Shown: positions 1 to 13,272 of the stretch, piece by piece
Position numbering within the stretch: the stretch's first letter is position 1
Layout of the letters: each line of letters begins with the position of its first letter
Assembly: GCF_021155765.1 (NCBI RefSeq)
Contig: NC_060115.1
Coordinates: forward strand, 6,676,493 to 6,740,492
DNA length: 64,000 nt
Reading direction: 5' to 3'
From: Diprion similis
Lineage: Eukaryota; Arthropoda; Insecta; Hymenoptera; Diprionidae
Position numbers and translations under genes: made by a program
Notes under the pieces: model-generated
What the model was told of the DNA's origin: nothing
Seen by the model: the letters and a program-made list of their open reading frames with translations, nothing else
Database searches by the model: none

Positions 1-501
1 CTCGGTAGGGTTTCACCCTCCTCGATTTTATAGTCCAGCCTGTGGAGACGCACAATGGGAGAATCCCGGAATGCATCGAATACGCGTGATTCCCCGGTAC
101 AAGTAGGTACGGATGAGAACAATACGACGACGATCAAATTGTCGAGACATGCGAAACCGAGCGAAAACCGACGAGTTCTTCACCTGAAAACCTACCCCCC
201 ACACCCACCCTCGCCCGAAACCTTTGCAACGCTTTGTTCGCCTCGCACTGCAGTATTGCAATTAAATTTTATTGTTGGCAAAACAAACAAACAAGGAACC
301 GTTTGTAGGTAGGTACCTTGAAGGTACCTATGCCTACCTACCTACCTACCTACCCTCCTTCGGTACCTACATAACTGCACCGCAATCGACGATGTTCAGG
401 TAGTTTATACTTGTACACAGGATACTGTGTACCTACTTATACTTATAGGTATGCGAATGTCGCGACGCGTTGAATTCTCAAAAATTGCAATTTGCCCGGG
501 A

Positions 502-521
502 GGGGGGGGGGGGGGGGGGGG
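502..521. repeat. Poly-G run (20 G)
   Basis: Uninterrupted run of 20 G. It is one of six G or C homopolymers of 13 or more bases in the window. Confidence 0.9.
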
Positions 522-1392
522 TGGCTGTTGAATAGCCAATTTCTGGATGTCAGTTTTCGATGTTTTTTTTTCATTTATTGATATTTAGGGCTTGCCTCGT
601 GCAATAAGCATTGCCTGATATTATCATACATTGTATTTCTGGCTACGACCACCATTTTACATTGTTCATTTGACACGTAGGTGTACGTAAACTGTTGAGT
701 GATTCCTCGATGTCCAATTTTTTTCTTTTTCTTTTTTTTTTTTTTTTTTACCAAGCGATAATTGTTTTTATAGATTGACGCATGATGTCGAAGCGAACAG
801 ACAACGAATAACGAATCAGAATCAACGAAACTTAAATTAGCGCAAGTAATAAAGTAGAAAGGTGATAAAATTTGAAAAATTTATGTTCGATCATCGAGCG
901 GATGTACCTACTATATCGCAGGGGATCTTAATTAGTCGGAAGAGCTGGAGATTTTTGCGAACGTAATTACGTACGCGACGTAATTTCACGATCAGGCAAA
1001 AAATTGGAGGGTAAAAAACGTGAGCAAATGGAACGAGAGTTTATAAAGGGACGGGACGAAGATCATCGAAGCGTGTGTATTATTATTAGGGGCGGCTTTA
1101 TCCAAGGCGTCGCGTTGCGGCGAAACAAGATGGCGGTGACGATGTTTCAGGTAATACGGATCTGGCGAAAGGAATCGCGTGCATGTCGGCCGGCACAATT
1201 ATCTGGCCAATAATTGCCGAGCGGAGGGTGAGGAGCACCGAAATTATAATATACAACCGCTGTTTGCCTGCAGCCTGAATCACGCGATCGTTCCTTCGAC
1301 CCGCGTCTCTCTAACACTTTTCTCCGCCATGCTTTACCGGCCTTTTCGTGCAACGACGCGCGGCCAAACCGCGCCTCTGTATTATGCTGTAT

Positions 1393-1420
1393 GCGGCCAT
1401 AAAATGCAGATAATGGCCGC
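1393..1420. promoter_or_regulatory. Small perfect inverted repeat around a CCATAAA motif
   Basis: GCGGCCAT at 1393-1400 pairs perfectly with ATGGCCGC at 1413-1420 across a 12-base spacer. The left arm runs into CCATAAAA, which in reverse reads TTTATGG, the published consensus of Caudal and posterior Hox proteins. The site lies in the presumed caudal intron, so autoregulation is possible. A motif this short is weak evidence. Confidence 0.25.
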
Positions 1421-3528
1421 CGGCTAAGGGTATCGGGGGAATGAAATTCAACAAGAAACTACCTCTCTCTCTCTCTCTCTCTTTTTCTCTCCCTTCAAGC
1501 CCCGGGTTCAAGGGGTGCGGGGACCACCAAACGGAGAACCAGAGTTGGAATAACTACCAACGGATTCGGCTGCACGCAACTTCGTGTCGATTCTATATCA
1601 TCCGTATACTCGCGGCGTGTATAATCCTTTCAACTTTGTGTAGGTTCCTTGTACATAGCTCGATTGTATGTACCTATACACGATTACCGGCTCTCTCGCA
1701 AGGGCTGATACGACGTCGTAGACTCCCTTCGGAAATTAAAAAGGGGAGGAAAAACTCTGCGGAATACACGAAGCGAGGAGCTTTCCGTTACATCGATTGC
1801 ATTCTCGTTTAGAGTTCGTTCCGAAAATTAATTTTTTATCATCGATGCGAGAAAAGAGTCTAATTACTGTTAATTAATAAACGTAGGTATATTTCGATAC
1901 GGTGGAATAAATTTTTTGTTAATATTATCAAATTTTAGTTGCGACATTTACGATTTGTTAACTATATTGACAAATTTCTATCGAACGATATTTCGATCAA
2001 CTAATATTTCGGAGTAATAAAGAAACATTTATTTCGTTGTATTCAAATTTACGTTTGTCAACGGTATAAATAAACTCTTTTCTCAATGAATGCTTTTACA
2101 CTCGTCTATATAGTCTTTACGAGGATTATTCCGACGATAGGTTAAACGTTGCATGGTTGAGAAATTAAACGAATGAATTTTCACATATTCATATTATACT
2201 CTTTCTCTCTCTCTCTCTCTTTGAATTTGAAAATCGCCGTTCCGTAAACTAGAAAATCGAATACCCCAACAGTTTATTTCCGCCAACTTCTTTCTCACAC
2301 GCTCGGCCTTTTATTCTCACCCTTTAAGAGGTACAGGAACAGCCCCTGCAGACTGCAAAGTGTTTAGCCCTCGATTTGGACCGGGATAAACGGGCATGAA
2401 CTAGGGTATCCAACTATTGGAGTAGCGGGCTTTTCCCGGCTTTTTTCCCTCCCCGAGAGGAGCGAATGGGGTTTACGCTCGTTGGATGGGGGCTCGGAGA
2501 AGAGGAGGAGCTTCGTTTTACCCCGAAAAACCTGCGTCCTCGAAACGCGCGGGGTGATTCAACGAATTGTGTATAATATATATACTTGTACACGTTTATT
2601 ACTCGTTTTGTAAGGAGACCGAGAAATACTTTTAAGATGTTTTTTTTTTTTTTTTCTTTTTTGTGTTTGCTGTTTTTATAGAAGTAGACGGAGGCGTTTT
2701 TCATGGCAGCAGCGATTCGCCCCTCTTTAGAATAAGGGAAGTCGGTCGACCGTCGGTCGTAACGTTCTCATTTGATCAATTACGACGTTATTTCGTGATT
2801 GGTGTTAAATTTAACGTTACAGGATTAAGAATTTCAAGACAATTATTAATGGCACTACTGATGCACTATTCATCATCGTCAAAAATAAAGGAGAAATACA
2901 TATATCATGCGATGTGGAAAATTCAATAAATCGCTGATGATATCAAGCAGATACACGTATTATACAAACATGCGTTATAAAAGCTGGAGTAATCAAAATG
3001 CGGGCATAAGTTGGGACGAGCTTAAAATTGCTTTTTGTATATAGGTATACCCTACTCGTCTAGGATAGGATATACATACCCGCAACTGCGGTTAATGGTA
3101 TCTACACACGATAATTATAAATGGTCATCGTTACGATACAGCTGCAAAAACGAATGACGGAATATTCGTACGAGGTTTCACTGCCATCGAGGGTATAAAA
3201 CGAAATGAAAATCATGCGCTACGTATCTGCAGGATTCCAAAATCCAGCGACCTATTATAGGCGTACAGGCAAACCTACGCAAGGATGTTGCAACAGTCAA
3301 ATTACGTTATTGTTGTACACACTCGTTCGCCATTCAATCTACCTAGTATTTTTATGTTTCTAAATCGTACCAAGAGCATCGAGTGAGCACAGCTCGTGAG
3401 GCCCTGCAGAGAGAGGGGTTGTCGTCGGTGCAGCAACGCTGCATGCTGGAAAAATAGTGAAATTTAAGTATCAGCAACGAGATGTTGACGGGCTAAGGAC
3501 GACGCGACGTCAGGTGTAGTACCTACTA

Positions 3529-3590
3529 AGGTGGTCCTTATTTAGGGTTTTGACGAATTTTTGCCCCCCCCCCCCCCCCCCCCCCATCCT
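3529..3590. mobile_element. Possible terminus of a short inverted-repeat element
   Basis: AGGTGGTCCTTATTTAGG preceded by TA resembles the termini of the foldback elements at 15.2 and 49.2 kb (AGGGTGATCCTTATTTTG and AGGGTGGTTTTTATTTTC). Like the 15.2 kb copy it is followed by a GAC-containing stretch and a C-rich tract. I could not locate a matching right end, so this may be a truncated or more distant relative. Confidence 0.3.
3564..3585. repeat. Poly-C run (22 C)
   Basis: Uninterrupted run of 22 C, followed 200 bp later by a 20-base A run (3784-3803). Confidence 0.9.
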
Positions 3591-6204
3591 CGAAATCAAA
3601 TTCTAATAATTCGAAAACAATTGCCGAATTTTTTCAGTTTTATACTACCTTCAGATTTTTCAAATTTAACGGCTTCGAGTTATGATTTCTCTTTCAAATC
3701 GCGTTTCTAAAAAAAGAATGACATTTATCGAGAGAACGTTAGCGCACGCTAAAAATTGCACTCAGCCCGTTTGAAGTTTAGTCAAAAAAAAAAAAAAAAA
3801 AAACAATGACGAAAACTTTACAGCCTTAAAAGGTGAATTTTTCCCTCCTGAGTAAGAAAATGTTTTTTTTTTCTCCAGTACATCATGCTTTCATGAAACA
3901 TTGTCGAGTCTCGAATCCATTTGACTCACACGAATCGATTTCAAATCATTGCCACTAATTTTTTTTCTATATTGCGATAAAATTTTAAAAAATTCCGACT
4001 TTTCTTGAGAGCTGATAGAATTCCCAAAAAATATTCAGAAGAATATAGGAACTGATGCGATCAAACTAGACTGGTTTCAGCTGAAATTCCCCATACACAT
4101 ATATACATATATATGGTACAAGTGTAATTAATTTTATATTCGTCTACATCGGGCGATTATTTATCAATTTTTTTTTTCATTCTTTTATTTCTCTCCATTC
4201 CATATGTATACAATAATTCCTTCCGACGAATGATATCTCAAAGCATTGCCTGCTGCAGACGCGAGATCCACGGATATGCATAAGTGATAGCAATTAACAC
4301 CGAGGTGTGAAAAAAAATTCTTTGCTGCCTCTTAATGGCCGCGGCTCGCCGCTGCTGCTGCTGCAAGGCGAGCCTGAAATTTGAAAACATTCCGCTATAA
4401 AGATAAATCAGCTTCTCCGATGTGTGTAATCTATCTATGTATTTACGTTGTACCTGCGCGTCTCTACGGTATATAACGTTACACCTGTACACCGTACCGT
4501 GTCGAAGCTTTGCCTTGATCCTATAAAGAATCTGCGGCGTTGATCAATATAAATTGTGTGGAAAAACAAAAACAAAAAACAAAAAAAACAAACAAAACCG
4601 ACGGATATGCCGCAACCGGTTCGAATAATTTGTTAATCTTTCTTTCGGATGTGTTGTTTTGGTTGATTTTTGTTTCACTTTTTACTGTTCCTCCGTGAGA
4701 ATAAATTGAGATATGACTTCGTGTGTAAGTAAATTATTCGATTGCGTTTCTTAACCTTTTTTTTCATTTTTTTTTTACAATCTGCACCTTGTAATCGTTT
4801 CATTCGACTACTTTACATGCACACGGCAGTTATTCATTTTCGCACTGATGCTTCTCAGAGTGTTTACCTTGCAACCTTGCCTGTTCACGTTGTATAAATT
4901 TAAGAAAAAATGCATTTAAAAAAAATCTGATAAACAAATTTAGCAACTCAATGTCGGATGCAGCTATATATGTCTTGTATATTATAATCTTTTTTGAGAA
5001 TTCAATGTGACAGTTAAACAAAACATGGTTTTTCACGGTACTACACAAAATTCTTTTATATAGTCTCTCGCTAAACCGATTTAATGGACGGAACCGATCG
5101 ACCAGATCTCAAACTTCCGCTTTATATATACAAACGTAAGCCTGTTGCAGTCAAAAGCTGCGTTCCATGAACATCTCATGGGCTGCACTCCAGAGTCTAG
5201 ATTATCTCCCAAATATTTGAGAGCAATTAGTTGTTTGCACGCCCGGCTAAGATGTTTACATTGTTTGCTCGCATATCTAGACCGGCGGTTGGGACCCTTT
5301 TTCTGATTAGGTAGGGACCGCTCGGCGATGTAGGAAGACGTGTACGGTGCAGGGATTTCTGGCCTGCAGCAGCCCGATGGGACCTTTTACAACCTTGCGT
5401 CTTCCCCTTTTCCCTTTTTCCCCCCTTTCCGATTCCCTTCCAGGAGGTATCGCACTCTTCGATACCTTTTATCCAACCTTTTTACTCGCCCCGCACTTTC
5501 GACCTCTACACGGAATGGACGAGTTCCGGTCGCAGATTTTTTAAGTTTTACCGGATATTAGGCGGATTCATTTTTCCCGGAAATGGTGAAAACAAGACGA
5601 CATCGTCTTATGTATATGTATACCTATGTAGGTATCCCGCATAGAACAGATCGACCACCCCCATCAAATATAACCTCAACTGTGAGATATTTGTTCTCGC
5701 GGCTGACGTAAACTGCGATCTTGTGTAAATCTCGGCACTTCCGGCAGACGTGAAAGAGGATCTTTGTCGACTCCGCCGCAACGCGTTCCGCAGACGACAA
5801 ATCTGTACCATTTTTTTTTTATCGGAAAACGGCTTGCGGGGGGGAAGCTTTTCAATATAGTTTTCGTTTCGATGAAACGGATTTAGTTTCTAGCTTTTCG
5901 TTACTGTTACGGAGTGAAATTCAATTATTATTGCCTGAACAATTGTAACGCGATGATTTTTTTAAGATCATTAAAGTGTAAAGATATAACGGTTCAGTGA
6001 CCGTAAAAGATGATGATCTTCCGCAGTCGTAAAATCGTTCAATTACAATTCATACTTTAACACTTCGCAGATTTTGATCTACGATCTCTACGACTAGACG
6101 CAGCAAAGCGACCCTTCCACCATGACCAATTCCATAAGAACAGATCAGGTTAAATCGGTTTCTGAGACAGTCGCATTGCGAAAAAAAAAATCGAATCCAC
6201 TAAC

Positions 6205-6814
6205 CGGGGTTGGGCTGGCTCTGATACGAGGGTTTCTTCATCCACTCGAAGGGACTCCTGATCTGCGATGGTCGAACGGGCGTCGTCGCGATGTTGTTGT
6301 TGTTGTTGGCAGGCGGTGTCGAGGGTGTTCCTGGGCTGCTGATTTCGCTGCCACTTACGGTGATCGGGGGGCTGGGTTCACCGGCACCAACACCGTTTTT
6401 GGTGTCGTCGCCGCTCCAGTCCGCAAACCCCGATATCGCTGGGTGTTGGGACTGCTGTTGGTGCTGTTGTTGCTGCTGCTGTTGCTGGTAGCTCGCCTGG
6501 TGATGCTGGTACTGGAGGTGATGGGAATAGTGGTGGGTATGGGGGTGCGGATGGGGCCATCCCAGGACGTCGCCCGGCTCGAGGTACTGTTGGGGCCCGG
6601 AGGGTTGATGGTGGGCAGCGTGCGGATGAGGGTAAGGGTATCCGTACCAGTACTGCTGCCCGTCGGCCGTTGGTCCAGGGTGTTGCTGGCCCTGGGGATG
6701 CTGGTGTGGCTGCTGCTGAGCGAGCGACTGTTGGCTCGTAGACTGCTGTTGTTGTCTGTACATCGCCAACGAGTTGTACGAGGACACCATGCTCAGGCTG
6801 CTGACGTCCGCCAT
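6205..6814 (-). CDS. cad: Caudal (Cdx-type homeobox transcription factor), first coding exon, partial
   Basis: This exon encodes the first 203 residues of Caudal plus one base of the next codon. Caudal is a nuclear homeodomain factor for posterior patterning and gut identity in insects. The protein starts MADVSSLSMVSSYNSLAMYR and is rich in Gln and His, with a poly-Gln tract around residues 109-121 (plus-strand GCTGCTGTT repeats at about 6455-6490). It has an acidic-Ser/Pro-Thr middle and ends in SPFEWMKKPSYQSQPNPG. That last piece is the YPWM-like hexapeptide region that directly precedes the homeodomain in Cdx/Caudal proteins. The exon stops at a good donor (G|GTTAGT, phase 1) exactly where caudal genes are split before the homeobox; read-through would hit a stop at 6200-6202. 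The ATG at 6814 is the first in frame. The homeodomain itself is not in the window. Identity rests on the hexapeptide segment and the N-terminal layout. Confidence 0.92.
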
Positions 6815-7800
6815 CGGCCGAGCCTTGAGATTTACACACTTTGTTTACGAAACTTATATGGAATTAGTCCGGTTGGTTCGCGGATTTTCCTCCTTTCTAT
6901 TATGTTGCACTACTACTACTGCTACTACTATTACTACTACTACTACACTACTCGTACTATTACTATTACTACTTGCTATTTCGGTGTCAAGTATCGCGAA
7001 TGGATGGATGGACAAAAAACACTAGGGTATACAAATCTGGATTTGAAAAGCCACTTTTGATCACGAGTCGGGAGATGGACCAATCAACGACAATGTTCTT
7101 GAACCGTATTTTTGGATCGTTAGAGTTTGGGTAAGGGTAATTCCATACCGATCCTTCCTAGACACTTATGTAAAAATACACACGCATAGGTGCTTCGTCA
7201 TTTTATCGTCACTGCACGACGATTAACGCACCGCATTAAAAATCTGGGTAAAATCTCCTTCTTTTCTTGCTCTCTCTTTAATATTATATATATATATATA
7301 TATATCACTCGGCACTACGGATCAGCGTTTGTATATTACACGTCAACCGTCGTTCTGTCGAATCGTTCGTTTCAAACTTTATTATACACTTCGGACGACG
7401 TATCCCCGTATTTCACATGAAATTCACAGCACTTTTTCAAAATCCATTCAATATCGAATCTATCTATCAACGCGGTAAGCAAACGATTCTTCGCTCCGAC
7501 TTGTAGGTCTTATCGGTGTAATCGGCGACGTTTCACCGACAACTGCTCACCCGCCTGTGAGCTTTCCACGGACGGCTTTGAGTCTCGGTTTTGGATCGCA
7601 CCGCCCTCCATTGAAGGTGACCCCTTCCAACGAGGAAAGACGAGGCCAATCAACGGCCACGAATCCGTCGGGGAGAGGCGGCCGACGGCGTCCTCTGTGA
7701 TGGCGGCTTGGGGACGCCCCGGATCTGATAATTCTCAGTCTGAACATCGCGATAAACTTGCTGCCGCACACGCCTCTCCCTCTCTGTAGGTTGTACGCTT
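6815..7800 (-). promoter_or_regulatory. 5' leader and proximal promoter region of caudal
   Basis: This is the kilobase upstream of the caudal ATG. It contains a degenerate CTA/TTA trinucleotide tract at 6910-6971, an AT dinucleotide run at 7285-7305 and a GC-richer patch at about 7545-7780 with several CCAAT or ATTGG boxes. I cannot place the transcription start. An open frame on the minus strand at 7547-7771 has no recognisable domain and is better explained by base composition. Confidence 0.4.
6910..6971. repeat. CTA/TTA trinucleotide microsatellite
   Basis: Imperfect (ACT)n tract about 100 bp upstream of the caudal ATG, so it probably lies in the transcribed leader. Confidence 0.8.
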
Positions 7801-9377
7801 GTACCTACCTATATATGTATAATCTTGTAAATCCGTAGAAAAATTTATAATCATACCTACACGCATGCCGGGGCCCTCATTTTTTGGCGATATAAATTCT
7901 CGGTTTTTGATTATTTTTTTATTTCATATAGATGAACGGTTTGCGCTTTAAGGATTTAATCGTTTGCACTAGTAGGTACCTATAAGTATAAATAGTATCA
8001 AAGTATAGTTGGCAAATCTTACTAGTGATATTATATTTATTTATACGATTCGCTAAATCGAATTTAAGGGCTATTTTTGAAATTTTTTTATCGAGTCTTG
8101 TAGGTATCGGATTAAATTACTAATTTGTTACAATCTATAAATTTATATCACGTACAATCGTATTCAAGAAAGAATGCCGATTCCGAATAAGAGTATAGAA
8201 ATTAGAGCATGACTTTTAGGTACTTTGAGGTATATCTATGTGAATTTTTCACACCGACTTTAACCGAGGAAGTTGAAAACGGCTACAGTTTGATTTTATT
8301 CAACATTTGACTCTGCACGGCTAGCGTCTTGAATTCTATAGCTACCCATCGATCATTACAATTTTGCAGTGTTTTGCAGACGCGTCGTAACGAGCTCGGG
8401 ACCATTATGGTATAATTCACCGCTTACTACCTATATACATATACTCGTGCCTATATTGCTTTATGCACTCAAGTAGTATATTCGAGGAGGCAATAATTCG
8501 TTGAGTGTATAGGCACAGAGAATCATGAATTATTTACCTAGCTCCCATTAATTACCGCTTGCTCCTCAATTATTATGTATCTTTAATCCTAAGCAAACCT
8601 CATCCCCTTCCGCTTCCCCCCTCCTCCTTTACTCACTCACCTATTTTTTCTTCTTTTCTTCTTCTTCTCTGCAGTTTCCACATTGAATGCGCCTCCGACT
8701 ACCGGTCGAGTATAGGCAGGTTATTTACTAAGTTACCCCAAGTTCGATGCTCCTTTTTTCAAACCTTTTTCCCAATTTTGTTACAAAATCATTTCCGGTA
8801 TGCAATTTAACCGCGTTTTTCTTCGGAAATATTTTTATACCCAGTTAAGTATAGCAGGATCATCCTCAGGGTGTTTTCAAGTAAACTTAACAGCATGAAA
8901 TGAATATCGGTGATACAGACGTATCCAGTCATAATCGTACTTTAGTCAAGTTAAGTCATATACGATCACTGGAACGCTTCTGCATCGATTGCAAACAACG
9001 AAACAATTACTGCTTGGCCAAATCCACACGACTTGGCCACACGAGCACTTCCAATTCTTTCAACGCGCTGTATTATACACAACGATAAGTGGGTAGCTCG
9101 GTTTTACCGATATTTGTTCCCCTTAGCGATAGGCAATCCAACGCGTACTCTGGCTTTTACTCGGAAACACTTTGTACTATACGCTGATCATACAATCATA
9201 CCTTCATTGCGAATAAAAATGGATAAATCTAGGAAAGAAATTCTTGGAATAGCTTATTTTAAAAAAGTACCCCAACACCGGAACTCGCTGTACTCGTAAT
9301 GCTGGCATGGCGTAAAGGAAAGCTGATTATCACGATCCATTCCTCTTCGGAGCTGGTGGGTCTGGATCATCATGCAT

Positions 9378-9407
9378 GGCAGGCAGGCAGGCAGGCAGGC
9401 AGGCAGG
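9378..9407. repeat. (GGCA)n microsatellite
   Basis: Seven to eight perfect tetranucleotide units. Confidence 0.9.
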
Positions 9408-11391
9408 TACGCACGTCACGTGCCATTGTGCCAGCCATGCCAGCCGTTATCTCGGGCTGGATCTTTTATCTATCGTCTTCGCGTCTTTTGTTTTCTCTAG
9501 CTACACTCAACGTTACAGGTAGGTATATACATACCTACACCGTACGTTCGCGGTCTGTATTTGCAAAGGCTTTGTAATTTCGTGCTCTGTACACCCGCGG
9601 TGGAAAATACGTTGATGTACACATATATATGTACATACAATGGAGACGAGCTTGTCTCTCTGTGATGGAATGATCGAGGCGCCCAGATATACTCTTATAC
9701 GAGTATAATATAATAATTTATAACGGGCGATCGAGATAATCGTTGGTAATTAAATTCTTCGTAGCTGTGTGTTTACACGTCTCGAACGAACGATGTTGTT
9801 GGTTGTTTTTTTTTTTTTTTTTTTTTTTTCTAATTTTCTTCTTCTTCTTGTTTTTCTTTGCTCGGATCTTAGGCGACTTTACTATTATAGTATAAATGTA
9901 TACCTGTAAACTCATTCACCCGCGAATATTTCATTATTCGCAATTTTTTCATCCATCACATATCATTATGTTTATATTTTATGCCTTGCAGCCGCGTGAT
10001 GAAATTAAGTATTTTTACGTCACTAAATTTGTCAACGATTTAATTACAGTTCATTCTGCAGTCAAGATATAATAGATATACCGACGACGATAAACGTGCA
10101 CTCTCGTTGACTGTCAAGTATAGGTATGAAAAAATCACTACTAATACACGGAGAATAAAGATGGCTGTGCAGGTATTAGGTACGAGTATATATGGACTTG
10201 AGAATTCATTCTTATGCTTCTTACTCGTATCTCTTTGTAATGCCTGGGGATTTACGTGCGAGGAAAATGTGGCAATTTTGACTTAGAGTTGACAACACTT
10301 CTTTCTTTTTTTTTCTTTTTCTTTTTCTTTTTGTCTCTTTCTACGTTGGGTATATAAATATAGCTGCGCAAGGTCTGTGGAAATATAATCACGCGAACCC
10401 AGCAACTCTGTGATATCCAGCCTTGTATACGAATTGATACGCTCCGATCTTTATTGTAGATCGAATAATTGTATCTATCTATATTCTCTTTATTCTGAGA
10501 GATTTCGGTGAGATGGTACAATAACTTGGCGTGTGTCTTGCGAGGAAAATATAATCTTAGCTGGTGTAGGATAGCGTCCGTAACCCCTCCCTTCTTCACT
10601 CTTTCTTTCTCTGTCTTTATACGCTGTTAGGTTGATTCACGTAATATATTATTTTATTACGAGTACCTAATAAAATTGTAAATAATAATACACGCGTATA
10701 TATAACGTTGGACTGGTGCAGTTCATAAATCAAGGCGTGAGTATATAATTGTAATTTAAAATGAAAATCTTTCGGCTTATCTTATATTATTGCAATAATT
10801 AATCATAGAGTCATTTGTTGTTATTTATCAGATTTACGACATCAAACGGGGGCTGCAACTCTGCATAGATATTATAACAGACTGCATCACTTACCGACAT
10901 CTTATATGCATTGCTATTAGTATACTTAGTCGTATACTTATATATGTATACGACAATTACACGTTTTCGTTTATTTTATGTTTACTTCTTCTCTCTTTTG
11001 ACTTTGTGTAGGTATATATACCTATATCGTCATGTTTTAAAATCATATACTCCCGCGAATATTTGCGATGTTGTAAACTAAATATTAGCCATATTTGGCC
11101 TCTTTATTCCTCAGACTTTCTGCAGCGAATTTGTAACTTTATAAACACGTTGCCAAGAGCGCAAAGCAGCATAAATTATTAGAGTTAAATTCTCCAGCAT
11201 CGCGGCTGGAGATGCATCAGATGTCTTCTCGGCACCACGTTCAGCCACGTATCTCCACAGTGGATAAGCGTTTTAAGTATATTCGTCTGACATCAAAGCT
11301 AGAAATTCTACTTACTTAAGTTTCGAATGCGGAATTACTGTGATAAATACAAGTAAATACGCTGAAACAACGATCGTCTAGGCTTTTCTCG

Positions 11392-11417
11392 TATATATAT
11401 ATATATATATATATATA
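11392..11417. repeat. (TA)n microsatellite
   Basis: Perfect TA dinucleotide run of about 26 bases. Confidence 0.9.
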
Positions 11418-13005
11418 CCGCGTGACGTAACAATTTCGAATGAGAAGAACGCACGTCGGCCTAGTTTATCTCTGCAGCTAAAGGTACACGTATAATAGTA
11501 AATAGTGACGTTGTAACTTCCACATTTTATACTCTGCACAGCAGGCGTGTCTGTATCATACGTGGTATAATGTACAACATTTGGTATCTCAATGACAAAT
11601 ATTCTACAAATTATGTAAAGGCCGGTTATAATAATTATATTGAGATCTCATTAAATCTATACAGGAATGAGACAATCCGCAATATATGTAGATACAGATA
11701 CACTCAGAGAAGGCTTTTTGTTTTTCTTCAAAAACCAATTTCTTGACGTATTTTTGTAGAAAATTTTCTCGTGGAAACACAATATTTTGTTTTAAATATG
11801 AAAATTAATGAAACAATTGTTGAAAAATTGCAAAAAAATTCAAACATACTTATTTAAATATGAAATCTTTATTTAAATTAATCAATTTAATGAAATAATA
11901 CTTTCTTAGCTATTGAGAATTTTTTCCAAAATTCGAATCCGAAAAAAAATCGAAAAACGAATCCAAATTTTGGTCGTTACGATTTTTTTCCCAGCTAACG
12001 TTACTCACACGACGATTCGTTCCGGGCAGTGAAATTTTGCGTCTCATGATTAAGAAGATGCTAAAGTCAGTTTTTACCGACCGCATTAATCCTCGCTTAA
12101 GCCTAAACGCATCAGCAAAAAAAATCTCTGATTATTTATCTTGAAAATTGTTCCAACTGCGCCATTTTTACGTAAGTCATATTTAGTTTTTGATACTTTA
12201 TATTACCGTAAAAAAAAAAATGGTGAGATTTTACTCCATCGGTAATGATTGACGAAGGATCTTCTTAAGGCAACTTCCATTGATCATATCAAAGTCTAGG
12301 CTGCTGCCGGCTGAGCTGTTCGACCCGTTTCATGATCCCCGCATATTATAATAAGTTTGTGCAGATTATCCGCGGATAATAAGTCCGTAGCCCAGACTAT
12401 TAACCTTCGTTGTGTCACAATATTGACTCTGACCGATTGACGAGCCGCAGCCGTCCAAAGTGTGCGGGAAATTTTCGACGCCGAAAGCCGTCGCCGCGTC
12501 TCCACCGACGCAAAATCCGTCCTTATTATCATACCCTCATCGTGAATCCACCTACACCAGATGGATAGAATTTACGCTCCGCCTACGAAATGCCTCGAGG
12601 GCAACTCGAGGCGGAGCTCGAGTCCCGCCGCGCCAGGCTGGTCGCCTTTTCTACCAGCGGATAATCTCCTCCTCGGTGTTTTTCATATATGTACCTTAGT
12701 ATAGATGTGCATGCGCGTACATGCATGTTGTTTGAGATTAGGAAAGATTTTTCAATTTGTTTTTGCTATCTTTTTTCACTTTCTTCATTCACCAGGTTAG
12801 GTCTGAATGTACCTTTTGCCGGACTCAAAATCCTCCCGGAGTGTAAGGTATAAGGACGTAGGTTTGGATTGTTTATTGTTCACAAGCCAAGAGGTGCTTC
12901 GTACCTGCGTGTGTGTAGAGAAGAGACTCTGATTTACTGAATACTGATTTTTTTAGACCAAAAACTAATCTTCAGACTTCGTGACGGTGAGGAAACAAAT
13001 GTTAA

Positions 13006-13272
13006 TCAAATTTGAAACAGTTCTAGGTATGAAAGTAATTGAGAAATTAGGAAATGGAATATATTATTATAAAAATGAACGTTGAATCGAAGATCTGCGG
13101 GTATCAAATTCGCCTTTTCTTTGGCCTTCGCGCCGTGTTCTGTGAACCAGAATTTCGGGTTAGGTATAAATGGCGCATAGTCTTCTCTTTTTAAAGGTGT
13201 GTAAAGCTGACTGGTTCCGAAAACCGGAAATTGATGAAGTCGAGAATGGTTTTTATTATTCGAAATAGACAT
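13006..13272 (-). CDS. Doubtful small open reading frame (88 codons), unknown
   Basis: Starting at the ATG at 13272, this frame begins MSISNNKNHSRLHQFPVF and has a mixed, protein-like composition through its first 60 residues (segments such as TPLKREDYAPFIPNPKFWF), unlike the low-complexity frames around it. It ends in a hydrophobic AT-rich tail. A possible acceptor (TTGTCACAG) lies just upstream at about 13291-13299. I recognise no family and no signal peptide. It may be a small gene, a terminal exon or chance; I lean to chance. Confidence 0.15.
   Translation of the reverse strand: MSISNNKNHSRLHQFPVFGTSQLYTPLKREDYAPFIPNPKFWFTEHGAKAKEKANLIPADLRFNVHFYNNIFHFLISQLLSYLELFQI

Larger units (their letters stand above)
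1..6204 (-). other. Non-coding region, probably intron 1 of caudal (left part off window)
   Basis: This stretch lies 3' of the caudal exon 1 donor on the minus strand. I looked on that strand for the conserved start of the Caudal/Cdx homeodomain and did not find it, so the homeobox exons are probably beyond the left edge. Contents: a 20-base G run at 502-521, a T-rich run at 721-749, CT repeats at 1463-1482 and 2205-2220, a 22-base C run at 3564-3585, a 20-base A run at 3784-3803, and several short TACCTA-type repeats (for example 305-352). Short open frames here have low complexity and no recognisable domain. The intron assignment is inference from the donor and the missing homeobox. Confidence 0.55.

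Noticed and set aside
1-6204. Caudal homeobox exon within the window
   Set aside because: The minus strand was scanned for the conserved homeodomain start (KDKYRVVY-like) and none was seen.
6122-7060. 312-codon plus-strand open frame
   Set aside because: It lies antisense to the caudal exon. Its Leu/Val runs are the complement of the poly-Gln/His codons, and it has no domain.
12560-12660. tRNA-like GC-rich hairpins around CTCGAGGCGGAGCTCGAG
   Set aside because: Repeated CTCGAG palindromes, but no consistent acceptor stem, D-arm or anticodon arm.
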